A stretch of DNA of 34,498 nucleotides from JAJYRX01 sp041655275 (GTDB taxonomy: Bacteria; Pseudomonadota; Gammaproteobacteria; Burkholderiales; Burkholderiaceae_B), in contig JBBAFU010000021.1 in NCBI GenBank assembly GCA_041655275.1, forward strand, positions 1-34,498. Direction: 5' to 3'. The notes beneath the pieces were generated by a model. The model was not told the DNA's origin. It saw nothing but the letters and a program-made list of their open reading frames with translations, and ran no database searches. Position 1 is the stretch's first letter; each line of letters opens with the position of its first letter. Of the stretch, positions 7,340 through 15,637 are shown piece by piece. Made by a program: the position numbers and the translations under genes.

Positions 7340-8409
7340 CAGAATGTGTAGCCGCTGACGACGGGCGTCTGTTCGATGCGGTCCAGGATGCGCAGCAGCG
7401 GACCGAAGATGCCATAGCGCCGGGCGACCTGGCGCACATAGGCGCTTACCCGGGGCAGGTGGGGCAGGTAGTGATGCTTGCCGTCGCGATGCGCAAGGCG
7501 TGCAAATACGCCCAGGATGCGCAGGTTGCGCTGCAGGCTCATCCATTCGTAGGCTTCATGAAACCGCGCAAAGTCGGTATCCACGGGCAGGCCGGCCGTA
7601 CGGGCGGCTTCCCAGTAGCGTATGGCCCAGTCCAGCTGCTGCGGCTCGTCCCAGGTGGTGCGCGCATCCATGACGAGCGAGGCGATGTCGTAGGTGATGG
7701 GGCCGGCAAGGGCGTCCTGATAGTCGATGATGCCGGGCATGCTGTCGTTGCTGCTGTTATCACCGTCCCGAATGATGAGATTGGGCGAGTGGAAGTCGCG
7801 GTGCACGAAGACGCGGGCCGCCTGCAGGTTGTGTGCCACCAGCGCAGAGAAAATACCGGCCAGTATGGCCTGTTCGTCATCCGTGAGCGGCATCCCGAGG
7901 TGGCGCCCGGCATACCATTCGGCAAAGACCTGGAGCTCCCCGAGCAGTCGCTCGCGGTCGTAGACCGGCAGGGTATCGACGGGCGTGGCCTGCATCTGTA
8001 CGAGTGCGGCCAGTGCCTGCCGATATAATGCCTGCAGGCGTGCGTCATCCAGGCCGGCGACGATGGCATGGTAGTAGGTCTGGCGGCCCAGATCCTCGAT
8101 GAGCAGAAAGCCCTGATCCATGTCCCGGGCCAGTATGCGCGGCACGGCAAGCCCGGTCTGCCGAAGCAGGTGGCTGATGTGCACGAATGCCGGATTGTCC
8201 TCGCGCCCGGGCGGCGCATCCATGGCCATGACGCTGCCCCGCGGTGTGGCGGGACATGTGGCCAGGCGATAATATCGACGGAAACTGGCGTCGCTGGAAG
8301 CGGGGCTGATGTCTTCGAGAATCAGGCCATGCTCGGGGGCCAGATCGGCCAGCCAGCGCAGCAGGGCCTGGTGGCGCGGGTCCGTGGGGGTGCGGGAACG
8401 GGAATCCAT
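7339..8409 (-). CDS. amgK: Anomeric N-acetylmuramate/N-acetylglucosamine kinase
   Basis: An aminoglycoside-phosphotransferase-fold kinase that phosphorylates C1 of MurNAc or GlcNAc recovered from cell-wall turnover and feeds MurU. Visible motifs: SPASSDASFRRYYRL (nucleotide loop region), VMAMDAPPG, FLLIEDLGRQTY, the catalytic VHRDFHSPNLI and the metal-binding GIIDYQDALAGP. ATG 8409 (356 residues) matches the N-terminal length I remember for the P. putida protein; ATG 8436 would add nine unconserved residues. Neither start has a clear Shine-Dalgarno. The stop overlaps the murU start by one base, so the pair is translationally coupled. The gene is divergent from lptD, and their control regions overlap. 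Confidence 0.88.
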   Translation of the reverse strand: MDSRSRTPTDPRHQALLRWLADLAPEHGLILEDISPASSDASFRRYYRLATCPATPRGSVMAMDAPPGREDNPAFVHISHLLRQTGLAVPRILARDMDQGFLLIEDLGRQTYYHAIVAGLDDARLQALYRQALAALVQMQATPVDTLPVYDRERLLGELQVFAEWYAGRHLGMPLTDDEQAILAGIFSALVAHNLQAARVFVHRDFHSPNLIIRDGDNSSNDSMPGIIDYQDALAGPITYDIASLVMDARTTWDEPQQLDWAIRYWEAARTAGLPVDTDFARFHEAYEWMSLQRNLRILGVFARLAHRDGKHHYLPHLPRVSAYVRQVARRYGIFGPLLRILDRIEQTPVVSGYTF

Positions 8410-8437
8410 GGGCGGTCGAATAAGAAGATGAACCATC

Positions 8438-8443
8438 TATAAT
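8438..8443 (+). promoter_or_regulatory. Consensus -10 box for lptD
   Basis: TATAAT on the plus strand at 8438-8443 is a perfect -10 match. No good -35 is visible at 17 bases (GTCGAA). A transcript from here would start near 8450, leaving a leader of about 60 bases before GTG 8513. It lies a few bases before the upstream amgK start candidate, so transcription in the two directions may interfere. Confidence 0.45.
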
Positions 8444-8512
8444 ACCGGCTTGCCGGACGGTGCGGGGCCCAGGCCCGGCCAAAGATCATTGTTGAGGGGA
8501 GGCCGTATTCTC

Positions 8513-10942
8513 GTGCGAGGGCGCTGGTGGGCAACTCTGGCAGCAGGCGCGCTGGGCTGGACCCTGGCGGGTTCGGCGGCGGGCGGCGATATGCTCGCCG
8601 GTCTGGTGCTGGCCCCTTCCCTGCGGCTGCATGCCCCGGGTGGTGATCAGGACATGGCGGCCTTTCTGTCGGCCGACGAGGTGATTGCGGATGCCGCCGG
8701 CCGGCTCAGCTTGCGAGGTTCCGCCGAGGTGCGCCGCCGGGATGCCGTGGTCAAGGGCGACGAGATCGAATACCAGCAGGACAGCGGCCAGTTGCGTGTG
8801 CGCGGCAATGGCCTGATCATGCGTGAAGGCAGCATCGTGCGCGGACCCGCCTTCGATTACAACCTGCAGACGGATTCGGGCTACATGGCGCAGCCCGATT
8901 TCTGGTTTGGCGCCGGCGCAGGCAGCGGTTCGGCCGATGCCGCCGAGATCTTCAGTCGCACGCATATGCGGCTTACCAATGTCGAATACACCGGCTGCCC
9001 CTGCCCGGAACCGGCCTGGGTGATACGCTCGCCCCGGGTGGATCTTCATTTCGATGATAACGAAGGTGTGGCGCGCGATGGCGTCCTGTATTTCAAGGAC
9101 GTGCCGCTGCTGTATTCGCCCTGGCTGTCGTTTCCCCTGCGCAAGGAAAGAAAGTCCGGCTTCCTGCTGCCCACGTATGGAACCTCGAGCAAGAGCGGTC
9201 TGGATTTCTCGCTGCCGTATTACTTCAACCTGGCGCCCAATTACGACGCCACGCTCACGCCGCGCTATCTGAGCAAGCGCGGTCTGCTGCTCGGGGGCGA
9301 AGCCCGGTACCGGGGTGAACGCCATCAGGGCATGGTGGCGGGCACCTATCTCCCGAGCGACCGGCAGCGCGGTTTCAATCGCTGGTTCGTCTCGGCGCAG
9401 CACGAGCAGGATCTGGGTCACAATCTGCATGGATCGCTGCTCTATCAGCGTGTGTCCGATGATGATTATTTTCGCGATATTTCCAATATCGGGCTGAATG
9501 AGGCGACTACGGACTATCTGGCCAGCACCGCAGCGCTGAGCTGGACGGGTTCGCGCTATGTCAGTGCCTCGCTGGTTGCGACGCGCTATCAGACGCTGCA
9601 GGACAGGACGGCAAATTATCGTCTGCCGCAATATGACAAGCTGCCCGATTTGCGCGTAAGGGCCCAGCGCTGGAACTGGGGCGGCTTCGATGTGGTGTCC
9701 GACAATCGTGTCACGCGCTTCCATATGCCGCGTTTCAAGTATGGCACGCACGCTTATCCTTTCAACCAGTACGACCCCTGGCTGACATCCGGCGCAGGTG
9801 ATCTGGCACCCTATCAATCCTATGACGGCACACGCCTCACGTCCTATACGACGGTAGCCTATCCCATTGTGCGCCCCGGCTGGTTCATCACACCCAAGGT
9901 GGGCCTGCACATGAGCCATTATGCGACCCAGTGGCGCGGTTTCGGTCTGGCATCGGTCGAGCGGCTGGCAGGCAGCAATCATTATCCGGGCGGGCCACGA
10001 TCGCAATCGCGCGTGCTGCCCATACTGTCGCTGGATTCCGGCATGACATTCGAGCGCGATACGCATCTGTTCGGCAATCCGTCGATACAGACGCTGGAGC
10101 CGCGCCTGTACTATCTTAGGGTACCGCGCCGGGATCAGACGACCATCCCCGTCTACGATACGGCCATGGCCACCTTCAATTTCACCCAGGCGTTTGACGA
10201 GAACCTCTATTCCGGCGGCTGGGACCGCATTGCAGATGCCAATCAGCTGACGGTGAGTCTGAGCTCGCGCTGGATGGATGCCGAAACAGGCTTCGAGCGC
10301 CTTTCGCTGTCGGTGGCGCAGCGCATCTATTTTTCGGATCAGCATGTCACCCTGCCCGGCCAGATGGCGCGCAAGGACACCAAGTCCGACTATCTCGTGG
10401 GTGCCCAGGCAGCGCTGACCGATCGTTTCCGTGTACGTTTCGACGCGCAGTTCAATCCCGAATCGCGCGAGCGCAACCGCATGTCTGCGGGTTTTCGCTG
10501 GGAGCCCCAGCGCCTGGCGACCTTGTCCGCCGCCTATCGCTATGATCGCGACTGGCGCGAGATCGAGGACCGGCGCTTTCGCCCGGCGGCGGGCGACCAG
10601 GATCACGGTCGCGAGCAGATCTCGCTCGCGGGGCAGTGGCCGCTCAGCAACCGGTGGTATGCGATGGGGCGGTATGATTACTCGCTCAAGGAGAAACGGT
10701 CCACCCAGTCCATCTTCGGTCTTGAATACAAGGGCGATTGCTGCTGGGCGGCCCGCATGGTGTTGCAGCGGTATGCCGTGTCACGCCAGGACGTGAATAC
10801 GGCACTGTTCTTTCAGCTCGAACTTTCGGGCCTGGGATCGTTGGGAACCGATCCCATGAGCCTGCTGAGCGAGCGCATATCCGGCTATCAGAGCGTCTCT
10901 TCGCCACAACCCGAGCCGACGCGATTCGAGAGGTACGAGTAA
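8513..10942 (+). CDS. lptD: LPS-assembly protein LptD (outer membrane)
   Basis: LptD forms, with LptE, the outer-membrane translocon that inserts lipopolysaccharide. A signal peptide (WWATLAAGALGWTLAGSAAG) is followed by the periplasmic LptA-like domain (SLRGSAEVRRRDAVVKGDEI; GQLRVRGNGLI) and a long beta-barrel rich in aromatic strands. Cysteines in TGCPCPEP and in the paired KGDCCWAA near the C-terminus correspond to those forming the conserved inter-domain disulfides. The frame opens at TTG 8450, but GTG 8513 fits better: it is preceded by GAGGGGAGG at 10 bases, it begins right at the signal peptide, and a -10 box at 8438-8443 would start the RNA near 8450. This gives 809 residues, close to the family. 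surA begins immediately after its stop. Confidence 0.93.
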   Translation: MRGRWWATLAAGALGWTLAGSAAGGDMLAGLVLAPSLRLHAPGGDQDMAAFLSADEVIADAAGRLSLRGSAEVRRRDAVVKGDEIEYQQDSGQLRVRGNGLIMREGSIVRGPAFDYNLQTDSGYMAQPDFWFGAGAGSGSADAAEIFSRTHMRLTNVEYTGCPCPEPAWVIRSPRVDLHFDDNEGVARDGVLYFKDVPLLYSPWLSFPLRKERKSGFLLPTYGTSSKSGLDFSLPYYFNLAPNYDATLTPRYLSKRGLLLGGEARYRGERHQGMVAGTYLPSDRQRGFNRWFVSAQHEQDLGHNLHGSLLYQRVSDDDYFRDISNIGLNEATTDYLASTAALSWTGSRYVSASLVATRYQTLQDRTANYRLPQYDKLPDLRVRAQRWNWGGFDVVSDNRVTRFHMPRFKYGTHAYPFNQYDPWLTSGAGDLAPYQSYDGTRLTSYTTVAYPIVRPGWFITPKVGLHMSHYATQWRGFGLASVERLAGSNHYPGGPRSQSRVLPILSLDSGMTFERDTHLFGNPSIQTLEPRLYYLRVPRRDQTTIPVYDTAMATFNFTQAFDENLYSGGWDRIADANQLTVSLSSRWMDAETGFERLSLSVAQRIYFSDQHVTLPGQMARKDTKSDYLVGAQAALTDRFRVRFDAQFNPESRERNRMSAGFRWEPQRLATLSAAYRYDRDWREIEDRRFRPAAGDQDHGREQISLAGQWPLSNRWYAMGRYDYSLKEKRSTQSIFGLEYKGDCCWAARMVLQRYAVSRQDVNTALFFQLELSGLGSLGTDPMSLLSERISGYQSVSSPQPEPTRFERYE

Positions 10943-12397
10943 ATGCCCAGATTGTTCATCCGGCCCCTGTGGGCTCTGGTTCTGTGGATTGTCATGCTGG
11001 GTGTGAGCCCGGCGCAACCGGTCACGCCACAGACCGGATCGCGAGCTTTCGTCGACGGGATTGCCGCGGTGGTCAACAAGAGGGTCATCACCTTGCAGCA
11101 GGTGGCCATCGAGGCCGCCCATGCCCGCGATCAGCTGCGCCGGCAGAACATTCCCGTTCCCGAGGGCGATGCGCTGGAGAAGCAGGTCCTGCAGCGCCTG
11201 ATCGGCCAGGAGCTGCAGCGCCAGGAAGCACAGCGTCTGGGCATACAGGTCAGCGAGAAGGATATCGGCATTGCGCTCGAGTCCATTGCGGCGCGTAACC
11301 GCCTCTCGATCGATCAGCTGCGCCGCGAAGTGGAAGCCGGCGGCACGCCCTGGGATCGCTACATGGAAGACCTCGAGCACGATGTCCAGCTCGAGATGCT
11401 GCGCCAGCGCGCCGTGGACAGCACTATTTTCATATCGGATGCGGATGTCGATGCCTTCCTGCGCTCCCGCGGGGCATCGTCCATGATGCAGGGCGGCCAG
11501 GCGCTCAGTGCGCCGGCCGGCGCAGCGCCGGCGGCCGCCGGGCCGCGCAGTATTGCGCTGGCCCAGATCCTGGTGGCCGTGCCCGAGGGCAGCAGCACCG
11601 CCGAGCGGGCGCAACTGCGGGCCAGGGCCGAATCCCTGTTGCAGCGCGTTCAGCGGGGCGAGGATTTCGCCGGTGTCGCGGCAGAAGCTTCGGATGGCCC
11701 GGAAGCCTTCGAAGGCGGTGTGCTGGGTGAGCGGCCTGTGGAAGGCTGGCCCGATCTCTTCATTGAAGCGACCCGCGACCTGGGCGTGGGCGGCATCAGC
11801 GCCATCGTGGGCAGTGGCAACGGTTTTCACATCCTCAAGGTGATCGGCATGGATGCGCCGGCGACATCGGCTCCGGCCGCGGCCGCACCAGCCGCTGCGG
11901 CCGGCATGCCCGCCATGCCCGCCTCCACCATAGTGACCCAGACCCATGCGCGCCATATCCTGATCAAGACGTCCCAGGTGATGTCCGATGAGAAGGCCGA
12001 GGAGCAGTTGCGCCTGCTGCGCGCGCGTGCAGCGCATGGCGAGAGCTTTGCCGATCTGGCGCGACGCCACTCCGAGGATGCGTCGGCGCCGCAGGGCGGC
12101 GATCTGGGCTGGCTCAATCCGGGTGAAACCGTACCGGCATTCGAGCGTGCCATGGATGCCCTGGCGCCCGGCGAGATCAGCGAGCCGGTGCAGTCCAATT
12201 TCGGCTGGCACCTGATTCGTGTGGAAGAGCGGCGCGAAAAGGATGTGGGTGATGAGGCGCTGCGCGCCCAGGCCCGGCAAATCCTTTTCCAGCGACGCGT
12301 GGAGCCGGCCATGGAAGACTGGCTCAGCCACCTGTGGGGGCAGGCCTATATCGACAACCGCCTGGACCCCGGCGCCAATCGCCGGCAGCGCCGCTGA
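10943..12397 (+). CDS. surA: Periplasmic chaperone / peptidyl-prolyl isomerase SurA
   Basis: SurA escorts unfolded outer-membrane proteins, LptD among them, to the BAM complex. The sequence shows a signal peptide (residues 1-24), the N-terminal chaperone domain beginning VDGIAAVVNKRVITLQQV, a first parvulin domain (about 185-295, degenerate) and a second, more canonical one (HARHILIKT, then GGDLGWLNPGETVPAFE and FGWHLIRVEER, about 330-440). Two Ala/Pro-rich linkers flank the first parvulin domain, the second containing APATSAPAAAAPAAAAGMP. With 484 residues it is somewhat longer than the E. coli protein (428), mainly because of these linkers. The ATG directly follows the lptD stop (TAA ATG), so the two are co-translated. 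The pdxA gene that follows surA in E. coli is absent here. Confidence 0.93.
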   Translation: MPRLFIRPLWALVLWIVMLGVSPAQPVTPQTGSRAFVDGIAAVVNKRVITLQQVAIEAAHARDQLRRQNIPVPEGDALEKQVLQRLIGQELQRQEAQRLGIQVSEKDIGIALESIAARNRLSIDQLRREVEAGGTPWDRYMEDLEHDVQLEMLRQRAVDSTIFISDADVDAFLRSRGASSMMQGGQALSAPAGAAPAAAGPRSIALAQILVAVPEGSSTAERAQLRARAESLLQRVQRGEDFAGVAAEASDGPEAFEGGVLGERPVEGWPDLFIEATRDLGVGGISAIVGSGNGFHILKVIGMDAPATSAPAAAAPAAAAGMPAMPASTIVTQTHARHILIKTSQVMSDEKAEEQLRLLRARAAHGESFADLARRHSEDASAPQGGDLGWLNPGETVPAFERAMDALAPGEISEPVQSNFGWHLIRVEERREKDVGDEALRAQARQILFQRRVEPAMEDWLSHLWGQAYIDNRLDPGANRRQRR

Positions 12398-12406
12398 AGC
12401 ACGCGC

Positions 12407-13213
12407 ATGGGGCATCGCGTACGCAAGCGTTTCGGCCAGCATTTCCTGCACGATGAGGGTGTCGTGGATCAGCTCGTGCGCGCCATTGCGCCGCAGCGCG
12501 ATGACCGCATGGTGGAAATCGGGCCGGGCATGGCGGCGCTGACGGCGCCGCTGCTCGATCGGCTTGAATACCTCACCGTGCTCGAGATCGACCGTGATCT
12601 GGCAGGGCACCTGCGCAGTCTTTTTCCCGACACCCGGCTGCGTGTGATCGAGCAGGATGCCCTGAGCTTTGATTACGCCAGCCTGGGGCCGGGCCTGCGT
12701 GTGGTCGGCAACCTGCCCTACAACATTTCCAGTCCGCTGCTGTTTCATCTGGCCGCCTACGCCGATGTCGTGATCGACCAGCACTTCATGCTTCAGCGCG
12801 AAGTGGTCGAACGCATGACGGCTGCGGCCGGATCATCGGCCTATGGGCGGCTGTCGGTGATGCTGCAGGCACGCTATCGCATGGAGCAGCTCTTTGACGT
12901 GGATCCCGGCGCCTTCGATCCGCCGCCGCGCGTGATGTCGTCGGTGGTGCGCATGCAGCCCCTGCCGGCCGACAGGCCCGGGCCGGTGTGCGAGGCCCTG
13001 TTTGCGGCCCTGGTCGCCCGGGTCTTCGGCCAGCGGCGCAAGATGCTGCGTCGCAGCCTGGGCGTCCGTGTTGCAGACATCGACTGGCCGGCAGCAGGGA
13101 TTGCACCGACGGCACGACCCCAGGAGCTGTCGGTCGCACAGTTCATGCAGCTGGCCGACCACCTGCACGCACGCGGTGTGACGGCGGCGCAGCTTCAGCC
13201 GAAGAACCAGTAG
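12407..13213 (+). CDS. rsmA: 16S rRNA (adenine1518/1519-N6)-dimethyltransferase
   Basis: RsmA (KsgA) dimethylates two adjacent adenosines in helix 45 of 16S rRNA during late 30S assembly. The 268-residue protein starts with the family signature GHRVRKRFGQHFLHD, has the SAM loop VEIGPGMAALT (about 37-47), an acidic ribose-binding residue in VLEIDRDL, and the catalytic NLPYNISSPLL. The C-terminal helical domain carries RVFGQRRKMLRRSL. The ATG lies ten bases after the surA stop, so it is the third gene of the lptD operon. Its last 19 bases overlap the convergent nucleoside-recognition gene. Confidence 0.95.
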   Translation: MGHRVRKRFGQHFLHDEGVVDQLVRAIAPQRDDRMVEIGPGMAALTAPLLDRLEYLTVLEIDRDLAGHLRSLFPDTRLRVIEQDALSFDYASLGPGLRVVGNLPYNISSPLLFHLAAYADVVIDQHFMLQREVVERMTAAAGSSAYGRLSVMLQARYRMEQLFDVDPGAFDPPPRVMSSVVRMQPLPADRPGPVCEALFAALVARVFGQRRKMLRRSLGVRVADIDWPAAGIAPTARPQELSVAQFMQLADHLHARGVTAAQLQPKNQ

Positions 13214-14424
13214 GTCACGGCAATCGCCGCGAGGACGCCGGCGAATTCCGCCACGAGCGCACAGCCCACGGCATGGCGCGCGCGCTGCACACCCACGGCA
13301 CCAAAGTAGACGGCCAGTACATAGAAGGTGGTTTCGGTGCTGCCCTGCACGGTGGCGGCGGCCAGTGCCGGGAAGCTGTCCACGCCATGGGTTTGCATGG
13401 TTTCTATGAGCATGGCACGGGCGGCGCTGCCCGAGAAGGGTTTCACCAGCGCTGTGGGCAGGGCATCGACAAAGCGGTTGTCCATGCCCAGCCCGTCGAT
13501 GAGCCAGCGGATCATGGACAGGGCGCCATCCAGGGCGCCTGAAGCGCGCAGGGCGCCAATGGCGCACAGCATGGCCACCAGATAGGGCAGCAGATCGCGG
13601 GCAATGCCGAAACCGTCGCGCGCGCCTTCGATGAATTGTTCGTAGACGGGCACCCGGCGCCAGGCACCCAGCAGCAGAAAGAGCACAATCACACCGAACA
13701 GCAGCAGATTGCCCAGCAGCGAAGAGGTGGCCGCCACTGCGGCCGCATTCATGCCGGCAAGCACGGCCATGAGTGTGCCCACGACGAGCCCGATGCCGGC
13801 CAGCCAGAGCAGCACCACAGGGTCATGCAGGCGCAGACGCTGCATCAGCGCGACGCTGAGCAGGCCGGTCAGCGAGGAGGTGGTGGTGGCGAGCAGGATG
13901 GGCAGAAACACCTGGGTGGGATCCGGTGCGCCCTGCTGCAGGCGATACATGAAGATGGTGACCGGCAGCACCGTCAGGGACGAGGCGTTGAGCACCAGAA
14001 AGAGGATTTGCGCATTGGTGGCCGTGCGGGGCTCGGGATTGAGCGTCTGCAGGGCGTGCATCGCCTTCAGGCCGATGGGCGTGGCGGCATTGTCCAGCCC
14101 CAGACCGTTGGCGGCGAAGTTCAGCGTGATGAGGCCAAGCGCCGGATGGCCGGCAGGCACTTCGGGCATCAGGCGCCGGAACAGCGGCGCCAGCCATCTT
14201 GCCAGGGTTTCGATCAGGCCGGCCGCTTCCGCAATACGCAGAAAGCCCAGCCACAGCGTCAGCGTGCCGAACAGCAGCACCATCAGGCTGACGGACAGCT
14301 CCGCCATGTCGAACAGGCTGCTCACCAGCCGGGCAAAGACCTGGGTGTCGCCCAGGATCAGCCATTGCCAGAGCCCGGCCAGGGCGGCGATGATGAAGAA
14401 GCTCAGCCAGATGCCGTTGAGCAT
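13195..14424 (-). CDS. Nucleoside-recognition (Gate) domain membrane protein, SpmA-SpmB fusion
   Basis: A 409-residue polytopic membrane protein. It has two halves with the nucleoside-recognition/Gate pattern: the first includes LLFGTLTLWLGFLRIAEAAG and the LNFAANGLGLDNAATPIG signature, like SpmA; the second includes LLPYLVAMLCAIGALRASG and LVKPFSGSAARAMLIE with VQGSTETTFYVLAVYFGAVG, like SpmB. In Firmicutes these are separate spore-maturation proteins; in proteobacteria the fused form occurs without sporulation and its substrate is unknown. It is the last gene of the glyQ operon, 29 bases after gloA, and its 3' end overlaps rsmA. The family call is strong; the transported or sensed compound is not known. 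Confidence 0.85.
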   Translation of the reverse strand: MLNGIWLSFFIIAALAGLWQWLILGDTQVFARLVSSLFDMAELSVSLMVLLFGTLTLWLGFLRIAEAAGLIETLARWLAPLFRRLMPEVPAGHPALGLITLNFAANGLGLDNAATPIGLKAMHALQTLNPEPRTATNAQILFLVLNASSLTVLPVTIFMYRLQQGAPDPTQVFLPILLATTTSSLTGLLSVALMQRLRLHDPVVLLWLAGIGLVVGTLMAVLAGMNAAAVAATSSLLGNLLLFGVIVLFLLLGAWRRVPVYEQFIEGARDGFGIARDLLPYLVAMLCAIGALRASGALDGALSMIRWLIDGLGMDNRFVDALPTALVKPFSGSAARAMLIETMQTHGVDSFPALAAATVQGSTETTFYVLAVYFGAVGVQRARHAVGCALVAEFAGVLAAIAVTYWFFG

Positions 14425-14453
14425 GGTGCCGGCGCCTGAAGGTGATCAGGCCA

Positions 14454-14849
14454 TCAGTCGACGCGACCTTTTCGCTGGATGAGCTCGATTTTGTAGCCAT
14501 CGGGATCTTCCACGAAAGCGATGACGGTGGTGCCGTGCTTCATGGGGCCGGCTTCACGGACGACCTTGCCCCCTTTTTCGCGGATGCGATCGCAGGCGGC
14601 ATATGCATCGTCCACTTCGATGGCGATGTGGCCGTAGCCGTCGCCCAGATCGTAGTGGCTGGTATCCCAGTTGTGCGTCAGTTCAAGGACGGCTGCGCGG
14701 TCCTCGTCTTCGTAGCCGACGAAGACGAGCGTGAAGCGGCCGTCCGGGTAGTCATTGCGACGCAGCTCGCGCATGCCGAGGACCTGTGTGTAGAACCCGA
14801 CCGAGCGCTCAAGATTGCCAACGCGAAGCATGGTGTGAAGAATGCGCAT
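14454..14849 (-). CDS. gloA: Lactoylglutathione lyase (glyoxalase I)
   Basis: Converts the hemithioacetal of methylglyoxal and glutathione to S-D-lactoylglutathione. The 131-residue protein is a single glyoxalase I unit made of two beta-alpha-beta-beta-beta modules. The four metal ligands fall exactly at the E. coli positions: His5 (MRILH), Glu56 (AAVLE), His74 (GYGH) and Glu122 (KIE). Length and lack of insertions suggest the Ni-dependent bacterial type. The start is clear because His5 must be included. It lies between ygjP and the SpmAB-like gene, 29 bases from each, inside the leftward glyQ operon. Confidence 0.95.
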   Translation of the reverse strand: MRILHTMLRVGNLERSVGFYTQVLGMRELRRNDYPDGRFTLVFVGYEDEDRAAVLELTHNWDTSHYDLGDGYGHIAIEVDDAYAACDRIREKGGKVVREAGPMKHGTTVIAFVEDPDGYKIELIQRKGRVD

Positions 14850-14878
14850 GAGAACCTCCGTGAAACCTGGGGTGAAAT

Positions 14879-15637
14879 CTAGGCCTGCAGCAAGGGCAGG
14901 CGATCCGGATTGTGCTGTCTGAGCGCCGTCCTGGCGCTTTCCCAGCCCGGCATCAGCTGCTCGACCAGGCGCCAGAAGCCGGGGCCATGATCGAGGTGTG
15001 CCAGATGCGCCACTTCATGCGCAACCACATAGTCGATCAGGGACTGATCGAAGTGTATCAGGCGCCAGTTCAGGCAGATGCGGGCGTGCCGCGAGCAGCT
15101 GCCCCAGCGGGTGCGCGCCTGTGACAGGCGCCAGCCCTGAAGTGAGAGTCCGCTGATCTGCAGGAAATGATCCAGTCGCGCCTGCAGGCCGCAGCGCGCC
15201 TGCAGGCGCAGCCAGTCCTGCACGGCCACGGGCAGGTCGGGCACGGTGCCGGCCGGCGAGGCGGGCAGGCGCAGCCGGTCGCCCCGGCGCGGCGCCCGGC
15301 TGTCGCCACTGTAGCGCGCCGGGCTTCCCGGTGTATCGAAATCCACCTGGATGAGGACGCCGCGATAGGGCAGCAGGCCGCGCGTGTGCCACAGCGCGCG
15401 CGCATGATCTTCCTGCTGTGTGCGCTGCGCCACCCGGTCCAGGGCCTTCAGCAGCCAGTCCCGGTGATCTTCGAGCACGTGCAGGGCGGCGGTGCGGCCG
15501 GCCCATGCGGGTGCCAGCAGGCATACGCCGTGCTCGTCGACCTTGAGGCCGAAATGACGCCGGCGCGCGCTGCGCTGCCACCGGATGGCGGCGTCGATAC
15601 CGGCCAGCGACAGCGGGCGGGACTCAGGCATCGCCAT
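14879..15637 (-). CDS. YgjP-type M48-like zinc metallopeptidase (DUF45)
   Basis: A 252-residue protein with the zinc motif AHEVAHLAHLDHG: His207, Glu208 and His211, with His217 a likely third ligand. TRWGSCS at about 177-182 is the other hallmark of the YgjP/WLM group. No signal peptide is present, so it is probably cytoplasmic. E. coli YgjP (167 residues) is shorter; here the N-terminal part is longer, as in other Burkholderiales. Physiological substrates are not established; a UTP-pyrophosphatase activity has been reported for YgjP. The first 14 bases overlap the end of plsC, so expression is coupled to it. Confidence 0.85.
   Translation of the reverse strand: MAMPESRPLSLAGIDAAIRWQRSARRRHFGLKVDEHGVCLLAPAWAGRTAALHVLEDHRDWLLKALDRVAQRTQQEDHARALWHTRGLLPYRGVLIQVDFDTPGSPARYSGDSRAPRRGDRLRLPASPAGTVPDLPVAVQDWLRLQARCGLQARLDHFLQISGLSLQGWRLSQARTRWGSCSRHARICLNWRLIHFDQSLIDYVVAHEVAHLAHLDHGPGFWRLVEQLMPGWESARTALRQHNPDRLPLLQA

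Noticed and set aside
8486..10606. A 706-codon minus-strand frame opposite lptD
   Set aside because: Shadow frame; lptD has the signal peptide, cysteines and barrel pattern, and the antisense protein shows no motif.
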